Assembly (NCBI GenBank): GCA_950295325.1
Contig: OX485806.1
Span: 24,178,001 to 24,242,000, forward strand
Source of the DNA: Polytrichum commune
Lineage: Eukaryota; Streptophyta; Polytrichopsida; Polytrichales; Polytrichaceae
Length of the DNA: 64,000 nt
Direction of reading: 5' to 3'
Both the position numbers and the translations under genes were made by a program. Under the pieces are notes generated by a model. The model did not search any database, was not told the origin of the DNA, and saw only the letters and a program-made list of their open reading frames with translations. Within the stretch, counting starts at the first letter, position 1. Each line of letters opens with the position of its first letter. Shown one piece after another: positions 35,961 to 48,046 of the stretch.

Positions 35961-37708
35961 GAGAAAGAGAGTCTATGGTTAGCTAATGTTATTTTACTCC
36001 AAGGAAAAAAATGGAGTAATTCTCCCCTTTCTCTCAAGTGGATGTCCGTATGTATGGACTTGTTGCAATATAGTTACTATTTCATCTACGAAAATGAGTG
36101 TGTGTGACATAGCATGAAGCATGTAAAACCGTCAATAGGCACGTAGCATTGCATAACCCACACTCAAGCATAAAGCTAGAATATATGATGACATGGTCTT
36201 TGAGCACACTATGAATGTTCAAAGATTGGGTAATTAGAGAATCAACATCTAGCTTTTGAGTGTTAGAGGCTTAACATGCTCATGTGTGCCATACTAGCAT
36301 GGTAGTCTATGTTCAAGGAAGGTGTGTGAGTTGTACGGTACATCATGGAAATTGACATTTCCATGCAAAGGTTTAGGAGAAAACAAAGTCTTGCTATAAT
36401 ATTCATGAAGACCGCATTAACATGAGTGACTATGGAATCTAAGACCATTCTTCAAGCGCACTTCACACGTTTACATGTAGACCATGCAAAATCACCATGA
36501 AAATTATGTGGTACTCTGCTTTGTTGGATGTGACCAAGGGAGACGAGGGCCCATGACACAAACTGCGTTGGTACTTTGGTTTGCTTAAGTGTGAACCTAA
36601 TTGAGACCACGGGTGGGGTACGTATACATCTGTTTGTTTTGTTTGACAGCGCGGGACCACACAATCACCAATATAAGTTGAATATATAATTGTGTGATTT
36701 AAGGTGTCGTGCTCTCTTGCATTTTTGTTAGGCTTACCTCCAAGACCTGAGAATAATTACATGCTTCTAGAAAGCATGAAGACATCATCTACTTTGGCCA
36801 TGGTTGATCCCAAGTAGACTTTTCATCACAAAGAATATTGTGAGGTGCTTCTTTGGTTGGCTTTTGATTATTCAAATGATTGGGATGTCGGATTTTAATA
36901 AACTCTAAGAAATGAGTGTTGGATTTTGCAAAGGTTAAAACCTCCCCACCTCTATGTAAGAAAACGAGGACATAATACTAGACTACCTACTCATCAATCC
37001 CGATGTAAGATGCCCAAATTCACATATATGAAAAGTTGTGTAGGGACCCATTGGACCTTTATGGATTAAGAATCCTAATGCTCGCGTCGCATGGTCTAAA
37101 TCATACTTTAGTCGAGGGTTAATTCAATCGAGTAAACACAACCAAGAAATACAGTAGCTTTGATGACACGACCGTTGCCAATATTGGAGCCATTTATTGG
37201 GACCCAAATTTTTTTGATCGAGTTTTATAGTTTGGTCATGCACCAAAGACTTCAAGGTAGAGTAAAAGAATACATTTGATGCTAAGCAATGGACAGAGGA
37301 GATTAGGGGAGGAGGGTTACATTGGTCAAATCTGACGGTTGAGAAAGCACGGGCAACGTGGCCTCACCAGAAGCCATAAGTTGCTTTCATCGCCCATAGA
37401 CTCCTTCTCGAACAGATGTCATTTGATGCTAAACAAATATCATTTGCCATGAACTAATACACATGCTTTACACGATGAGCAAGGTGTTTTTTTAATTTAA
37501 GAAACTTATGGATAGCAATTGACCATGAACATTCCCATAAAGTCATCAATTATTTTGGTTTTTCTTTTTCTTATACCTTTTTTCAACTTTGATATGCATT
37601 CAAACATGTACAAATTCGTGTTTAAGTATTTATGTAGATACACATAGTATATTCATATACTACATGAAGACAAAGTCCATGTACACGAGGTAAGGTGCAA
37701 GGCAACTT
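35961..37708. other. Intergenic, no confident gene
   Basis: Contains the second copy of the 6.0-kb coding-like fragment at about 37355-37415. The rest is AT-rich with no recognised structure. Confidence 0.45.
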
Positions 37709-38023
37709 TCACACCCCAATACGTGACACTTGATGATTGACATTTCTATTGTGGAATGTCAATAAGAGTTGCATGGCATGTTCATATGCAATTCGTCCAT
37801 CTTGGAAGTGTCATGGAAGACTACTAGGAAGCGGTTGTCGTGAGATTAGAGTCAACCCCGGGAGCTTCCAAACCAATGGACTTTCTTTCCAACCATCACA
37901 CTTGGTCACCATGTCCACGATTTGCATCATAGTCTCCATGTTAGAACTTTTTCCTGTAAAAATTACAAGTTGCTTTGCACACATACTAGCTAGCTTCACG
38001 GTCATCTTAGCACCGGACAAATT
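37709..38023 (-). pseudogene. Possible second methyltransferase-like fragment
   Basis: A single minus frame of 104 codons with one internal TGA, ending in TGA at 37709. It reads '...QLVIFTGKSSNMETMMQI...', then 'DGWKESPLVWKLPGLTLISR', then 'YEHAMQLLLTFHNRN'. A strand-like 'LVIF.G' block, a 'W....LVWK.PG' block and a 'Y...MQLLL.FHNR' block resemble the target-recognition section of beta-class DNA methyltransferases ('..lvW.K...', '..EyilvahR'). It may come from the same element family as 15280-16911. The catalytic motifs are not present in the fragment, so the assignment is weak. Confidence 0.4.
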
Positions 38024-39935
38024 CTAGTTTGTGTTGGATGGTCTCATATATATATATATATATGTATATATATTTCCACCAACATACTAGACTAGGTCGT
38101 CACTCACTTGTACTATTGCACATAAAGTGAATTGTCACTCGTACAACTTTTGGGCTTCGTTTTCCGTATGAGGTGTGTGGGCCTTATGTGGTCACTCTTC
38201 CTAACTGGGACACCTATATGTGGCAAGGTTCGTTAGTTTAGGGCCATTTTACACACGTGACTGAGGGTTGTGCGGGAAAAATGATTTAGGATTTTTTTTG
38301 TAGTTATGGTTGGTGGTCCGGAGACCATGACCAAGAGAAACCCATATCGTTTTCAAAAAGCCTTGGTCATGGGGCATGGTGTAAAGAAAATTCAGACCAA
38401 GACGTTATTTGTTTTTTTTTTCATGAAAAGTATAAAAAAAAATTACTACTAATTACTACTAATGTATTTCATGACATGGTCGCCTTCATTTTCGAATTAG
38501 ACAACCTATTTGGGGTTCTCTAGCCATAAAATTATGGTGACCACCACATATTGTCTATTTTTGGACATGTAAGATTCTATGTGGCTTTCTCATCCATTTT
38601 TGGACATGCTCACCCTTGTTCGTGGTGACCTTGAGTAATTCGAAGTGGGACCACCACACATTTCTCAACCAATTAGAGAATTCAGAAAGCGGTGGTCATA
38701 ATCACAAGTCATCAGTGTATTGGAACCCTTCGGGAAAGAGGAAATTATTGCATACAAGTCTATCTCTCATCCATCCAACATAGAAACTTGATCCCATCTA
38801 GATGTGTGGATGATTTATCTCAAATGACTTGGACTAGAATATTTCGGGGTTCTAAAAGTTGAGTATGAGCCCCAAATGAGTGCTCATATTTGTTTTATGT
38901 TTAGAATTTCTTTAGAATTGCAATTGGAGTGTTATTAAAACAATCAAAAGTATAAAAAGAGTGAGGCTTGGTGTGGATTTAGGTTGAGGCCTTAAGCCTA
39001 TTTTTGTGTGGGTAAGTAGAAGCTTAGTGACATCACGGGTAGGTCACTCTAAGGCATTTTTGTGCACCACGTGCGGCTGGGTTTTTTTTTGTTTTGGGGC
39101 TATTTACCTTCAAGGGTTGAATTAAAGCCTCCCTATAATTACTTAAATTTCAAAAATGGCCCATTTGTTTGCACCCTTCCATTACTTATATTGTCCAAGT
39201 CACTGCAATTTTTTGTACTCTATATTCCTTTTAAGTAATAAAAGCTAATCTACTTCCTAACGCATTGACGAGTGTTAAGGGAAACCATGGAAACAAAGAA
39301 GGGTGCAAACAGTAATATCATTGCAAACAAAGTTATGAAGAAAACACATAGGAGACCATAGCAAACATACTAAACATACCTTCTAGGATCCTTATCTTCA
39401 ACCCCTATATTAATTTTACAAAAAAACAATGGCCCACATTTTATGTCCATCTAACTTACTTATAATTAATGGGATTGTCTACATTTAATGGCCCCTTCAT
39501 TATTTGGAATTCCTTTATAATTTTTATTTCAAATGATTTTAATCCTCTCTATATTATGCCGCACGTCTTTTTAAAATGCACTAAGTGACCTACCCGTGAG
39601 TGACATTAGGGAGTGTTTTGGTTAATTGAGTAGTGTTTGAGGAAGCAAGGGGAAGGGTCTTAGATTTAAATGTTTGAATTAGAACATGTTCTTGTTGATT
39701 TAAAGGGTGAGGATTTAGTGGATAGGATAAGGTCCTACTAAGTAGGAGAAGGTTAAGGGGGTTGTGGTTTTGGGTGCCCTCTCTTCCTTCCTTCTTCCTC
39801 CTCTCATTCTCTCTCTCTCTCTTGGTGTGTGTAGGTGTGTGTGTGTGTGTATTATGGTAGAGAGTAGAATTGGTTAGAGGGAGCGTAGAAGAGTAGAATG
39901 GGTAGAGGGAGCGTAGAGGGTAGAATAGTTTAGCG
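38024..39935. other. Intergenic; TA microsatellite and family B solo end
   Basis: A TA-rich run at 38046-38073. A family B left end ('CATACAAGTCTATCTCTCAT') near 38751. A CT/GT-rich tract at 39790-39850. No gene. Confidence 0.55.
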
Positions 39936-40540
39936 GCAGTTGGTTGTTGCAAAGGTTGTAGGCAGCTAGGCTGCGGCCAGAATTTGGAGGCAATGGGCTG
40001 CGGACAGAAGGTTGTAGGCAACTGGGCTGCGGCCATAATTTGGAGGCAATGGGCCACGGCCAGAATCTGGAGGCAATGGACTGCGGCCAGAATTTAGAGG
40101 CAATGGGCTGCGGCAGAAGTTTGTGTAGGCAGTTGGTTGTAGCAAGGGTTGTAGGTAGCTGGGCTACGGCCAGAATTTAGAGGCAATGGGCTACGGCCAT
40201 AATTTAGAAACAGTGGGCTGCGGCCAGAATTTAGAGGCAACGGGTTGCGGCAGAAGTTTGTAGGCAGCGGCTGCGGCCAGAATTTGGAGGCAATGGGCCA
40301 CGGCCAGAATCTGGAGGCAATGGGCTACGGCCAGAATTTAGAGGCAGGGGGCTGCGGCCAAAATTTGGAGGCAATGGTTGTAGCAAATGTTTAGAGGCAA
40401 TGGGCCACGGCCAGAATCTGGAGGCAATGGGCTACGGCCAGAATTTAGAGGCAGGGGGCTGCGGCCAAAATTTGGAGGCAATGGTTGTAGCAAATGTTTA
40501 GAGGCAGCTAGGCTGCGGCACGAGTTTCGAGGCAAGCTCG
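39936..40540. repeat. 27-bp minisatellite with a 107-bp higher-order repeat
   Basis: The basic unit is 'CAATGGGCTGCGGCCAGAAT' plus 'TTGGAGG' (27 bp), with interspersed 'GTTGTAGGCAGCTGGGCTG' variants. About 20 units are present. A block of about four units is duplicated 107 bp apart (40294 and 40401). Because the unit is a multiple of three, the minus strand shows repeated 9-residue frames. Nothing indicates that they are translated. Confidence 0.9.
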
Positions 40541-41097
40541 ACGGTAGCTGGGTTAGGGGGAGCTTAGAATGATAGCTAATTATATCTAGTGCCCTAAGTT
40601 GAGGAAGATGGGTTGGCTAGATAATTAGCTATTCATGTAAGTGGTTTGGCAATTGTGTGGGGAGTTGATAGAGGGTGTTAAGAGAGCACTAATAGGAAAA
40701 GCGTTTATCAACGCTTGTACTCATGATATGGAATAAATTGGTGTGACCAAAAGTATGTGTGATGTAATGGGGTGAATGATGGAGGAACAATTAAACTAGG
40801 ACGAATGTGAATGTGATCACCATGCCCTCACCCGGACTAGGACGCTTAAGGGTGGGTGGTTTGGCCTCACATTAAGTCAAGTGTCAAATTAACTAAAGAA
40901 ACACTTTGGGTTGCATACTACGTGTTGGATGAATGTGAAGTACGTTTGTATGAGATTATGCCCTCTTGCTATAATTTAGAATGCAAACTAAAAAGACATG
41001 TCTCTACAATAAGATTGGAGCATGAGCTTGAAATGCATCATCCACTCTACATTCAATGGTAATTACAATTGGAAAGGCCTACATGATTGTGACATGA
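40541..41097. other. Intergenic; family B solo end
   Basis: 'GTTGGATGAATGTGAAGTAC' near 40924 is a decayed family B end. No gene. Confidence 0.5.
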
Positions 41098-41325
41098 CAG
41101 AGGGAATTGTTTGCATACGAGCGTACCTCTCATTCATTAAACATTGAACATGAAATAGTGTGCATCCCAAATGCCACTACATTTAGTTGACATGACACTG
41201 GAATTAACTTTGAAGACCCCAAATGAGTCATTTGAAATGAATCAAGCACAAACCTATAGGGGGTCGAGTTGTAATGTTGGATGGATGAGAGGTACACTCA
41301 TATGCAATGATACTCTCCCTCCACC
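41098..41325. mobile_element. TIR MITE, family B, best-preserved copy (about 228 bp)
   Basis: The left end 'GAGGGAATTGTTTGCATACG' with 'CCTCTCATTCATTAAACAT' is mirrored by the right end 'ATGTTGGATGGATGAGAGGT' with 'TATGCAATGATACTCTCCC', giving TIRs of about 45 bp. The interior shares 'GAAATAGTGTGCATCCCAAA' with 7228-7485. Other members are at 30425-30665 and 62110-62255, with solo ends near 33111, 38751, 40924 and 48455. Confidence 0.8.
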
Positions 41326-41550
41326 GTACAAAAAAGGGGGAGGGGGGGGGGGGGGGAGTCTTCACTTTAAAAACTCCAAATGATAGTCGTCGTGACTTAC
41401 AATTGCTAACCAAGTAAAGCAACTCCACAACCAATCCCAACAACCTTAATTCTTGATGGAGTTGGAAGAACATGTAATAGGATCACACACCTTATGACAC
41501 ATTTCCATGGAGAAGTGAAAATGGAACATGGATGTGATCAACAATAGCTT
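41326..41550. repeat. Poly-G tract and flank
   Basis: A long G run (about 41336-41356). The remainder is unannotated. Confidence 0.7.
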
Positions 41551-41633
41551 GGGCAAACCAACATGTACATTGGTTCCTTGAAGGCAATGGTTTAGGTAGC
41601 CAACAACGAACGAGTGTATGTGTTGGTTCGCCC
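41551..41633. repeat. 83-bp palindromic hairpin, copy 2 (family H)
   Basis: Arms 'GGGCAAACCAACATGTACAT' and '...TGTGTTGGTTCGCCC' pair imperfectly. Same length as the 4924 copy, with the loop in the opposite orientation. Confidence 0.75.
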
Positions 41634-41939
41634 AAATCATCAACAATCCAGGGCATGTCCCTTGCGCCATGAATCTATTTTATTTTTATTTTCAATATTT
41701 TTTTAACAACACTATCCACCCCGTCCACCTTCTCAAACCGACTTTGTAATGTGGACAAATGAAAGTGGTAATGTAGTTAGTTTTTTGCTATGGCTGAACA
41801 AACAAAACCCAGGGTACAAACTCTCAATGAAGGCTTTACTAGTGTATGTTACAGGCATTTGTCACATTATAGTTCATTAACCATACATTAGGGATGCCAT
41901 CTTCACTCTAAAACATGACTGGTATGTCTTTTACTCTCC

Positions 41940-43880
41940 TTTTCTCTCTAGGTTTCCCTCCTAATCTTTCTCAGTCAGTAGGGTATGTGTGTCAGTAAGT
42001 TGTAGTTTCCATCTCGCCATGAGATTGTATAACAATAGTCTTTCGAGAACAATAGTCTTTGAGTATCACAATTGTCTTTGGTAGCCATTGGCCAATGCAT
42101 CTTCAATTCAAAACAACTCCTTCATTATTTGGTCAATGTTAATTCCAATACAAGACAATTGTTTATTTATTAATTCCATATTCAATCATTACTCACAACT
42201 TATGCAACTAACAAGGTCAACAGTCAGCTATAGCCTCGGTCGCCCTGCACAACCTGCTACAACAACAACCAGGGCAACACACAAGACAATAGTTGATTGG
42301 GTTAGCTTGTCCTTTTATGCTCAAAGATCGGGTCTCTAGACTAAATTCCAATTCACCACTTAATTAATACTAGAATAACTTATGCCTAGGTATCATTTAT
42401 AATCCAAAGTCATTCTATCTTATGTTCGTTTAATCCCTCTCACAATCCTCACTTCTTACTCTAATCAACTAATCAGAAGCGATTTCTCATCACTTCAGTT
42501 GGTTGAGATCCTCTCTTAAATTCCATTCTTCCCAATTACAAACCTATCAACCTAAATTCAAGATTCAACTATGAACTCGGTTGGTTGAACTATCAGCTCC
42601 TCTATGCTCTGCCTCTCACATGCTTCAACAATAATCATGCCAATTAATGGTCTGGCCTCTGGCTTTACAATTCCCTCTTAGTGCCCATCTCAAGCCTTAA
42701 CAATTGTCCATAGTTTAACTCTCGGCCTAACAATTGGCCCTTTGCCTTACTCTCTCAGCCTATAGTAGGTAGCACTATAGCCCATGGTTTCACTCTCACC
42801 TAACTCTCGGCCTTACGGATTCCCCCCTCTCTCAGGGTTGGTTCTGTTGTCGCTCAACAATGTTCTTCATTCAACAATTATCTCACCAGACAATGATTCT
42901 ATTCTCTCCCTTACTGTCGCTCAGGATAACTCCTCTTAAGGCGTTGACATGAGAGAATTCCACTACAATCCTTTCGTGCGTGGAGGTTGTTATATTACTT
43001 GTTGCGTCAATGACTTTTATCTCTTTGTTTCGGCTACCTCTCTCTGTATCTACTTCTCTCATACTCGGAACTTGGAGAGGTTCCTATTCCATAGACGATA
43101 GTTTCACCAAACTCAATCTCCTTCTGACTATAGTCTATGTCCTTCCAATTAACTCTCAGATTCTTTATACATTCTTGATCGCTCGACTCTCATACATTTC
43201 CACATCTCTTACTCCTCTTTTAGGCTCACAACTCTCTCAATTTGAGGTAAATCGATTCACTCTCTCTCTCAATATCACATTACTCTCCGCACGTAGAACT
43301 TGCTTGATTCCATTCATAGTTTAGGCTTAAATCAATTGCAATTACAATACTGACAATAGTTTATCACTTCTCATTCACTCGACCGCTTCATATGCACACT
43401 CTGACTTGCTCAACTATGCTCTCAATCTCTCGCTTAATCAATGGCAACTTCGATAATAGACAATAGTTCACAATCCACATCAATTCTTTGAAACCAAACA
43501 ATAGTTCGACCCACTCCGGTCATACGATAACTCAAAATCCAAATAACAATAAGCTTCAATAGAAAACAGTGTCCCGCAATCACTGCGGCGATCACTAAGT
43601 TTACTTAGAAGATAGTTTAACAATTTCCGGGAGACAAGCCTATGGTTTAACTTTTCGCTCAACTATAATCAGAGAATGCCTGGCTTCCTCCTCATCGCCA
43701 ACCCTCTTAGCTCGGCGGGGAAGAAGACGATAGTTACAATAACTACCTAAGGGCACCTAAGCCCGTCCTATGGTTATAACTAACTTCATCCATTTGGATG
43801 CTCTTTCATCCATATATTAACTATTTGTCCATAGTTTCACTAATTGACCAAAAATTTGGCTCACAGGTCCCAACAACCAA
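41940..43880 (+). repeat. Pyrimidine-rich tract with reiterated ATAGT word
   Basis: This stretch differs from its surroundings: C/T-rich with many CTCTC runs, and the word ACAATAGTY, CATAGTTT or GATAGTTY about 15 times at irregular spacing (for example 42029, 42051, 42287, 43097, 43355, 43459, 43500, 43611, 43730, 43829). A 114-codon plus frame (42980-43324) exists but is Leu/Ser-rich and unrecognised. I cannot name the source; an unclassified transposon interior is one possibility. Confidence 0.45.
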
Positions 43881-45689
43881 AGTGACATTGCCACATATGT
43901 TCGGAAGAGTGCATTTGATTGGTATAAGGCTTCTAGTTAGCTAAAAAAAACACCAAACAAACGCGTGCCATGATGACATTGGAGTAAAACGCACACAAAA
44001 TTTAGACATCCCCTAGGTTCAATAGTTAACGTAATTGGGAAGGCCAATATGATGAAGAAAAACTAACTTTTCACTTTGACCTCCTATGATCTCTCATCTC
44101 ATCTCATCTCATTGCATCTCCGGTCCTAAAACTTGACATACCAACTGTACAAGTCGCAATTGTGGACATGGTGACACGTTTCACAACGAAATCCAATGGC
44201 CGAGATTGGTTTGGGGAGTTGGAAGTGCCCACAATAGGGCCACATGCCCTTTATTCGCCTCAAACGTGGCCCACCAACAAAACGCATTGTCCATGGGTTT
44301 CGCCAATGATGATGCAAGCATGTAAATATTTATATATGTGTCTATTTATGCAACTCGCTTGAGCTCCTCTCTTCAATAGCCCGCTCCGAGAGTCCAATGT
44401 GCGTGCGAGCCACCTCACCGGGGGAGGGGGGGGGACCCTTGATTCGGGGACGGGCGGCCGGGGGGGGGGGGGGGTAATTGGCCGTCTATATATCCAAAAA
44501 GAGAAAGGGGAAAAAAAAGGGGGGCAGGTGCCGGAAATTTGCATAGAGAGGTGCAAGGACGTACAAGTCTTGCTTATAGATTGAGATCCGCGTTGAGGGG
44601 GCTCTTTTTGGGAGAGGCCAAGATCACAGGCCATGTGTCCCCTGTGAGCATTGAATATTGATTAGCCCACTGAACCCAAACCCAAGCCTCAGATAGACTA
44701 ATAAGGGCCACTTCGCACACGAGACTGAGAGCCCGTGACCATTACACTTCAAGCACTCTCATTGGTGGAAAAGGCGGAGCCGGTCCAAGTTCGCTTCTTC
44801 ACACTATGCTTGAGGGACCAACGGAGTATATAAGTGAATGCAAGATGGACGCAAAGTTTGCATGGAGTCCTACATGGCATTGAATGGATCGTGTTCATGG
44901 TCACTTGGACTACTTTCAAAAACCACCCCTTGGAGGTAGGTCTAACACAAAACCGGGAGACCATGGCACTATGAACGCTCACAACCGTTGGTTCATTCTA
45001 TTTACTCATGCACGAGGACCCGCATGAATAGAAATTCATCGAAATAGCATTCGGTTGAGGGCCCGGTCACATACGGCTTCACACTACACTCGAGGGTCCG
45101 CGACCACTTGCATGATGTTGGAGGTGTGTTGGGACGGCCTTTGGACACTTTTCTTTTGGGCTCTCACAATTTCATGGTCACGGCTCTTCGCTCATGTGTG
45201 AAGTGGCCCTTCCATCGATGAAGAAGAACCGAAATATCACAACATGCAACCGGTTGGAGTTGGACTTGGGAAACACTCCTCGGCCGGCTTCGGACCAATT
45301 GTGCCCAAAAAGCTTCCCGGACAAGTGCCCCACCAAAGGGTGGGTCGATTTGAACAAGACATGTCTACCTTAAGTTAGTAGGGGTGACAGGGCGAGGGAG
45401 CCATTCCCCCCTTGGCCCTTGAACTTAAAGGCCCAGGAGGAGCACCACTATAATTTGTGCATGAGATCACCATCATGCAAAGGGGGAAAGAGGGAAGGAG
45501 GGAGGGGGGGGATTTAATACGACAAGTGGGACCCAGAACATGGGCCCCACTTGCACCCAACCCCCAACTTGACCTCTCGCTCATCCTCGACTCGCTCCCA
45601 AGCCATTCATTCATCATAACATGGGGAGGGGGGGGGGGGTTGATCGCGGGCCCACACCGGGGCAAGGCAAAGCAAAGCGACTCGGGAAG
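43881..45689. other. Intergenic; G-runs and dispersed repeat fragment
   Basis: A reversed 'GGGGAGTTGGAAGTGCCC' repeat near 44213. Poly-G runs near 44460-44474 and 45621. A (TCTCA)n run near 44093. Frames here are low-complexity by-products. Confidence 0.5.
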
Positions 45690-46225
45690 GGTCATTATGT
45701 TATGCATACCACACCATTCTTGTCTACACGTGTAACATAATATGCCCCACATGGAGTAGCGAGGATTGCCCTTGTGGAAGATGTCCACACAAAATTATGT
45801 ATGTAGCGGGTACAACGATTGCTATCATATTTTATCCTAGGGCTCGGGTTCAATTGAGTCGAGTCAAGTGCCGACCATGGTTGATTTCGATTAGGTATCC
45901 CCACCGTAGTTTACTATACTAGAGTTGTAGTGTAGGTGGGTACTTGGCAACTTATTTGATCTAGAGAGCCCACATTGACCGTGAGGTGGGCCCAAATGCT
46001 TTGGTGCAAAGCCACTCGCAATAGGTCATTGTGTATTTATACCACCGAACATTGTTGTGTACACGTGTCAACATAACATGGCCCACATGGAGAGAGGATT
46101 GCCATTGTGGAAGATGTCCGCGTGTATGATAATGCTATGGTGGTGGTGGGGGGACAACAATTGCTATCATATGTTATTTTTTCAATCTTAGGGTTTAGTC
46201 CCGTCGTGGTTGATTTGATTGATAC
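45690..46225 (+). repeat. Diverged tandem duplication, about 340-bp spacing
   Basis: 'ACACGTGT' followed by 'AACATAA.ATG.CCCACATGG' and 'GTGGAAGATGTCC' occur near 45725 and 46065. The downstream 'ATTGCTATCATAT' and 'GGTTGATTT' also recur in order. Confidence 0.7.
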
Positions 46226-46846
46226 CTGAAGTATAGGGTCATGTTACAACTCATTTCTATTGCCATATTGATCAATTGGTGTGCCATCATACCCATTTGG
46301 CGTACGAGGCCATGTTCCGTTATTGGGGAAGAGGATGACATCCATGTTGTAGGATACTCGGTAGGATACCTAATCCTCGTCCTCCCCTGCCTGCATGTTG
46401 AGTCCTTGATGCCCATGATCGGAGTACCCAGATAGGAGGACACCAAAATGGTCATGTCCAACAACCCCACTCGGGCCTCCCGGCCCTCAAAAATGATTAA
46501 ATCCATTGTAAAGTATAATTATGATTATTCTCTACTCCTTAATCTTCGATATTTCTCATTTAAATACACATGTTTGCATCATAAGCTGCAACATTGATAT
46601 GTGCAATTAGATCGCCTTCATAACGACATTGCCTCTTTACCCATTCAAATCACCTTGGGTTAAAATCAAGTTACATAAACTCGTAACTTTGTTTATTCAT
46701 CCATATCTCATCAACGATAATTTTTTTTAGAGTGTTGTTAATATGTGGTAATGCGATTCCCAGTGTCGCAAAATATCAATAAATTAAGTGTATTAACCTA
46801 ATTGCACATATCAATGTAGAAACTAAGAACTTTGTTGCTCTTGGGT
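46226..46846. other. Intergenic, no gene
   Basis: Nothing recognisable. Confidence 0.4.
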
Positions 46847-47059
46847 TTACACTTTTTTGTCTAATTAGTGTGGGTTACCATATGGAGTTACACATTGCTA
46901 TAACACTCTAATTTTTTTACCCAAACAACATAAGTGATTAGCATGCACACAGAAGAATATAATATAACTTGGACGGTAAAAAACATAGTGTTGGGAGGAA
47001 GTCATAGCAACACGTAACTCTAAATGGTAACCCACACTAGTTAGACAATTTGGTGTAGT
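46847..47059. mobile_element. TIR MITE, about 213 bp
   Basis: The left arm 'TGTCTAATTAGTGTGGGTTA' with 'GTTACACATTGCTATAAC' is mirrored by the right arm ('GTTATGACTTCC'-side complement; 'TAACCCACACTAGTTAGACA'), giving inverted repeats of about 48 bp. No coding sequence. The ends are uncertain by a few bases and no target duplication is clear. Confidence 0.7.
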
Positions 47060-47888
47060 ACCAAATGGAATTGGATGGACCTTTAGAATACACTTGTAGC
47101 CCGGTCTCGAATAAGTTTCAAACAATCACTATACTCTACTTTTTGTTGTATTGTATATATAAAAAAATTGGTTCATTTTGGGACACTCCAGAGTGCACCC
47201 CCCACTGAAGCTCGGAGGGTATAACATAAGATGTGCTCGAATTGATAGTTCCAAGGTGAGTCGGTTATGATTTGTTCTTTAAAAACAACATTGTTATGTC
47301 TTGCGTTGTTCTCTATTGTCAATTAAAAAACTCCATTTCCTAGAATCTAATATCATCTTATAATATGGGACGTACACTTTTGTATGTTATGAAGTATGAC
47401 CTCGGTCCAACCTTCGACTTGATGTGATCGAATAATCCGGCTAAGGACATGAACAAACTTGGAATGAGACACGGGGTGGCTACACACTTGTGAGCTATCA
47501 TTATGTCGTGGCTTTCTATTCTAAAAGTTTCCTCCAAAATAATTTTGTATATTGAGGTCCGGCAAGTTCATCCCAAACAAACTAATCATAATTCTAACAA
47601 TGTTGTACTTCTTTATTGTAACTCGACTACTTTCGCTAGTGCCACTCGTATGGAACACAAAGAGTAACAAGTTGTTGACATCGTTTTCATTCTCCCCTTG
47701 GAGAAATAAAGAAATAAGGAGAGAGAGAGAGAAAGAAAGATTAGTAGTACCAAGTACGAAGATACAAAAATTATTTTCAATGATCTACCCAACTGTGATA
47801 TTATGGGGATAATTGAGTTTATGACGATAGTTTTGAATTGCACACAATTTATCAAAAGCATTTTTCTTTGCCAAAAAAAATTCACATA
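47060..47888. other. Intergenic, no gene
   Basis: A GA-rich stretch near 47718-47740. Nothing else was recognised. Confidence 0.4.
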
Positions 47889-48046
47889 TAGCCCACCCAC
47901 ACTTACTGGTGTGGGCCACCAGTGAACGGTTCCTACCAGTAGGAGCCACTTTTAGAGTTGGTTTAGCTGGTGAGAGCCATTGGATGTAACAAGTGTTGGT
48001 ACTCGCTGTTCATTGGTGGCTTGCACCAATAAGTGTGGGTGAGCTA
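47889..48046. mobile_element. 158-bp MITE, copy 2 (family A)
   Basis: Same length and same TIRs as 2548-2705 ('TAGCCCACCCACACTTACTG' at the left). The flanks are ATA and TTA, so any 3-bp target duplication is imperfect here. Confidence 0.8.

Noticed and set aside
42980-43324. 114-codon plus frame in the ATAGT-rich tract as a membrane protein
   Set aside because: Leu/Ser/Thr richness follows from the CT-rich composition; no homology or splice context was recognised.
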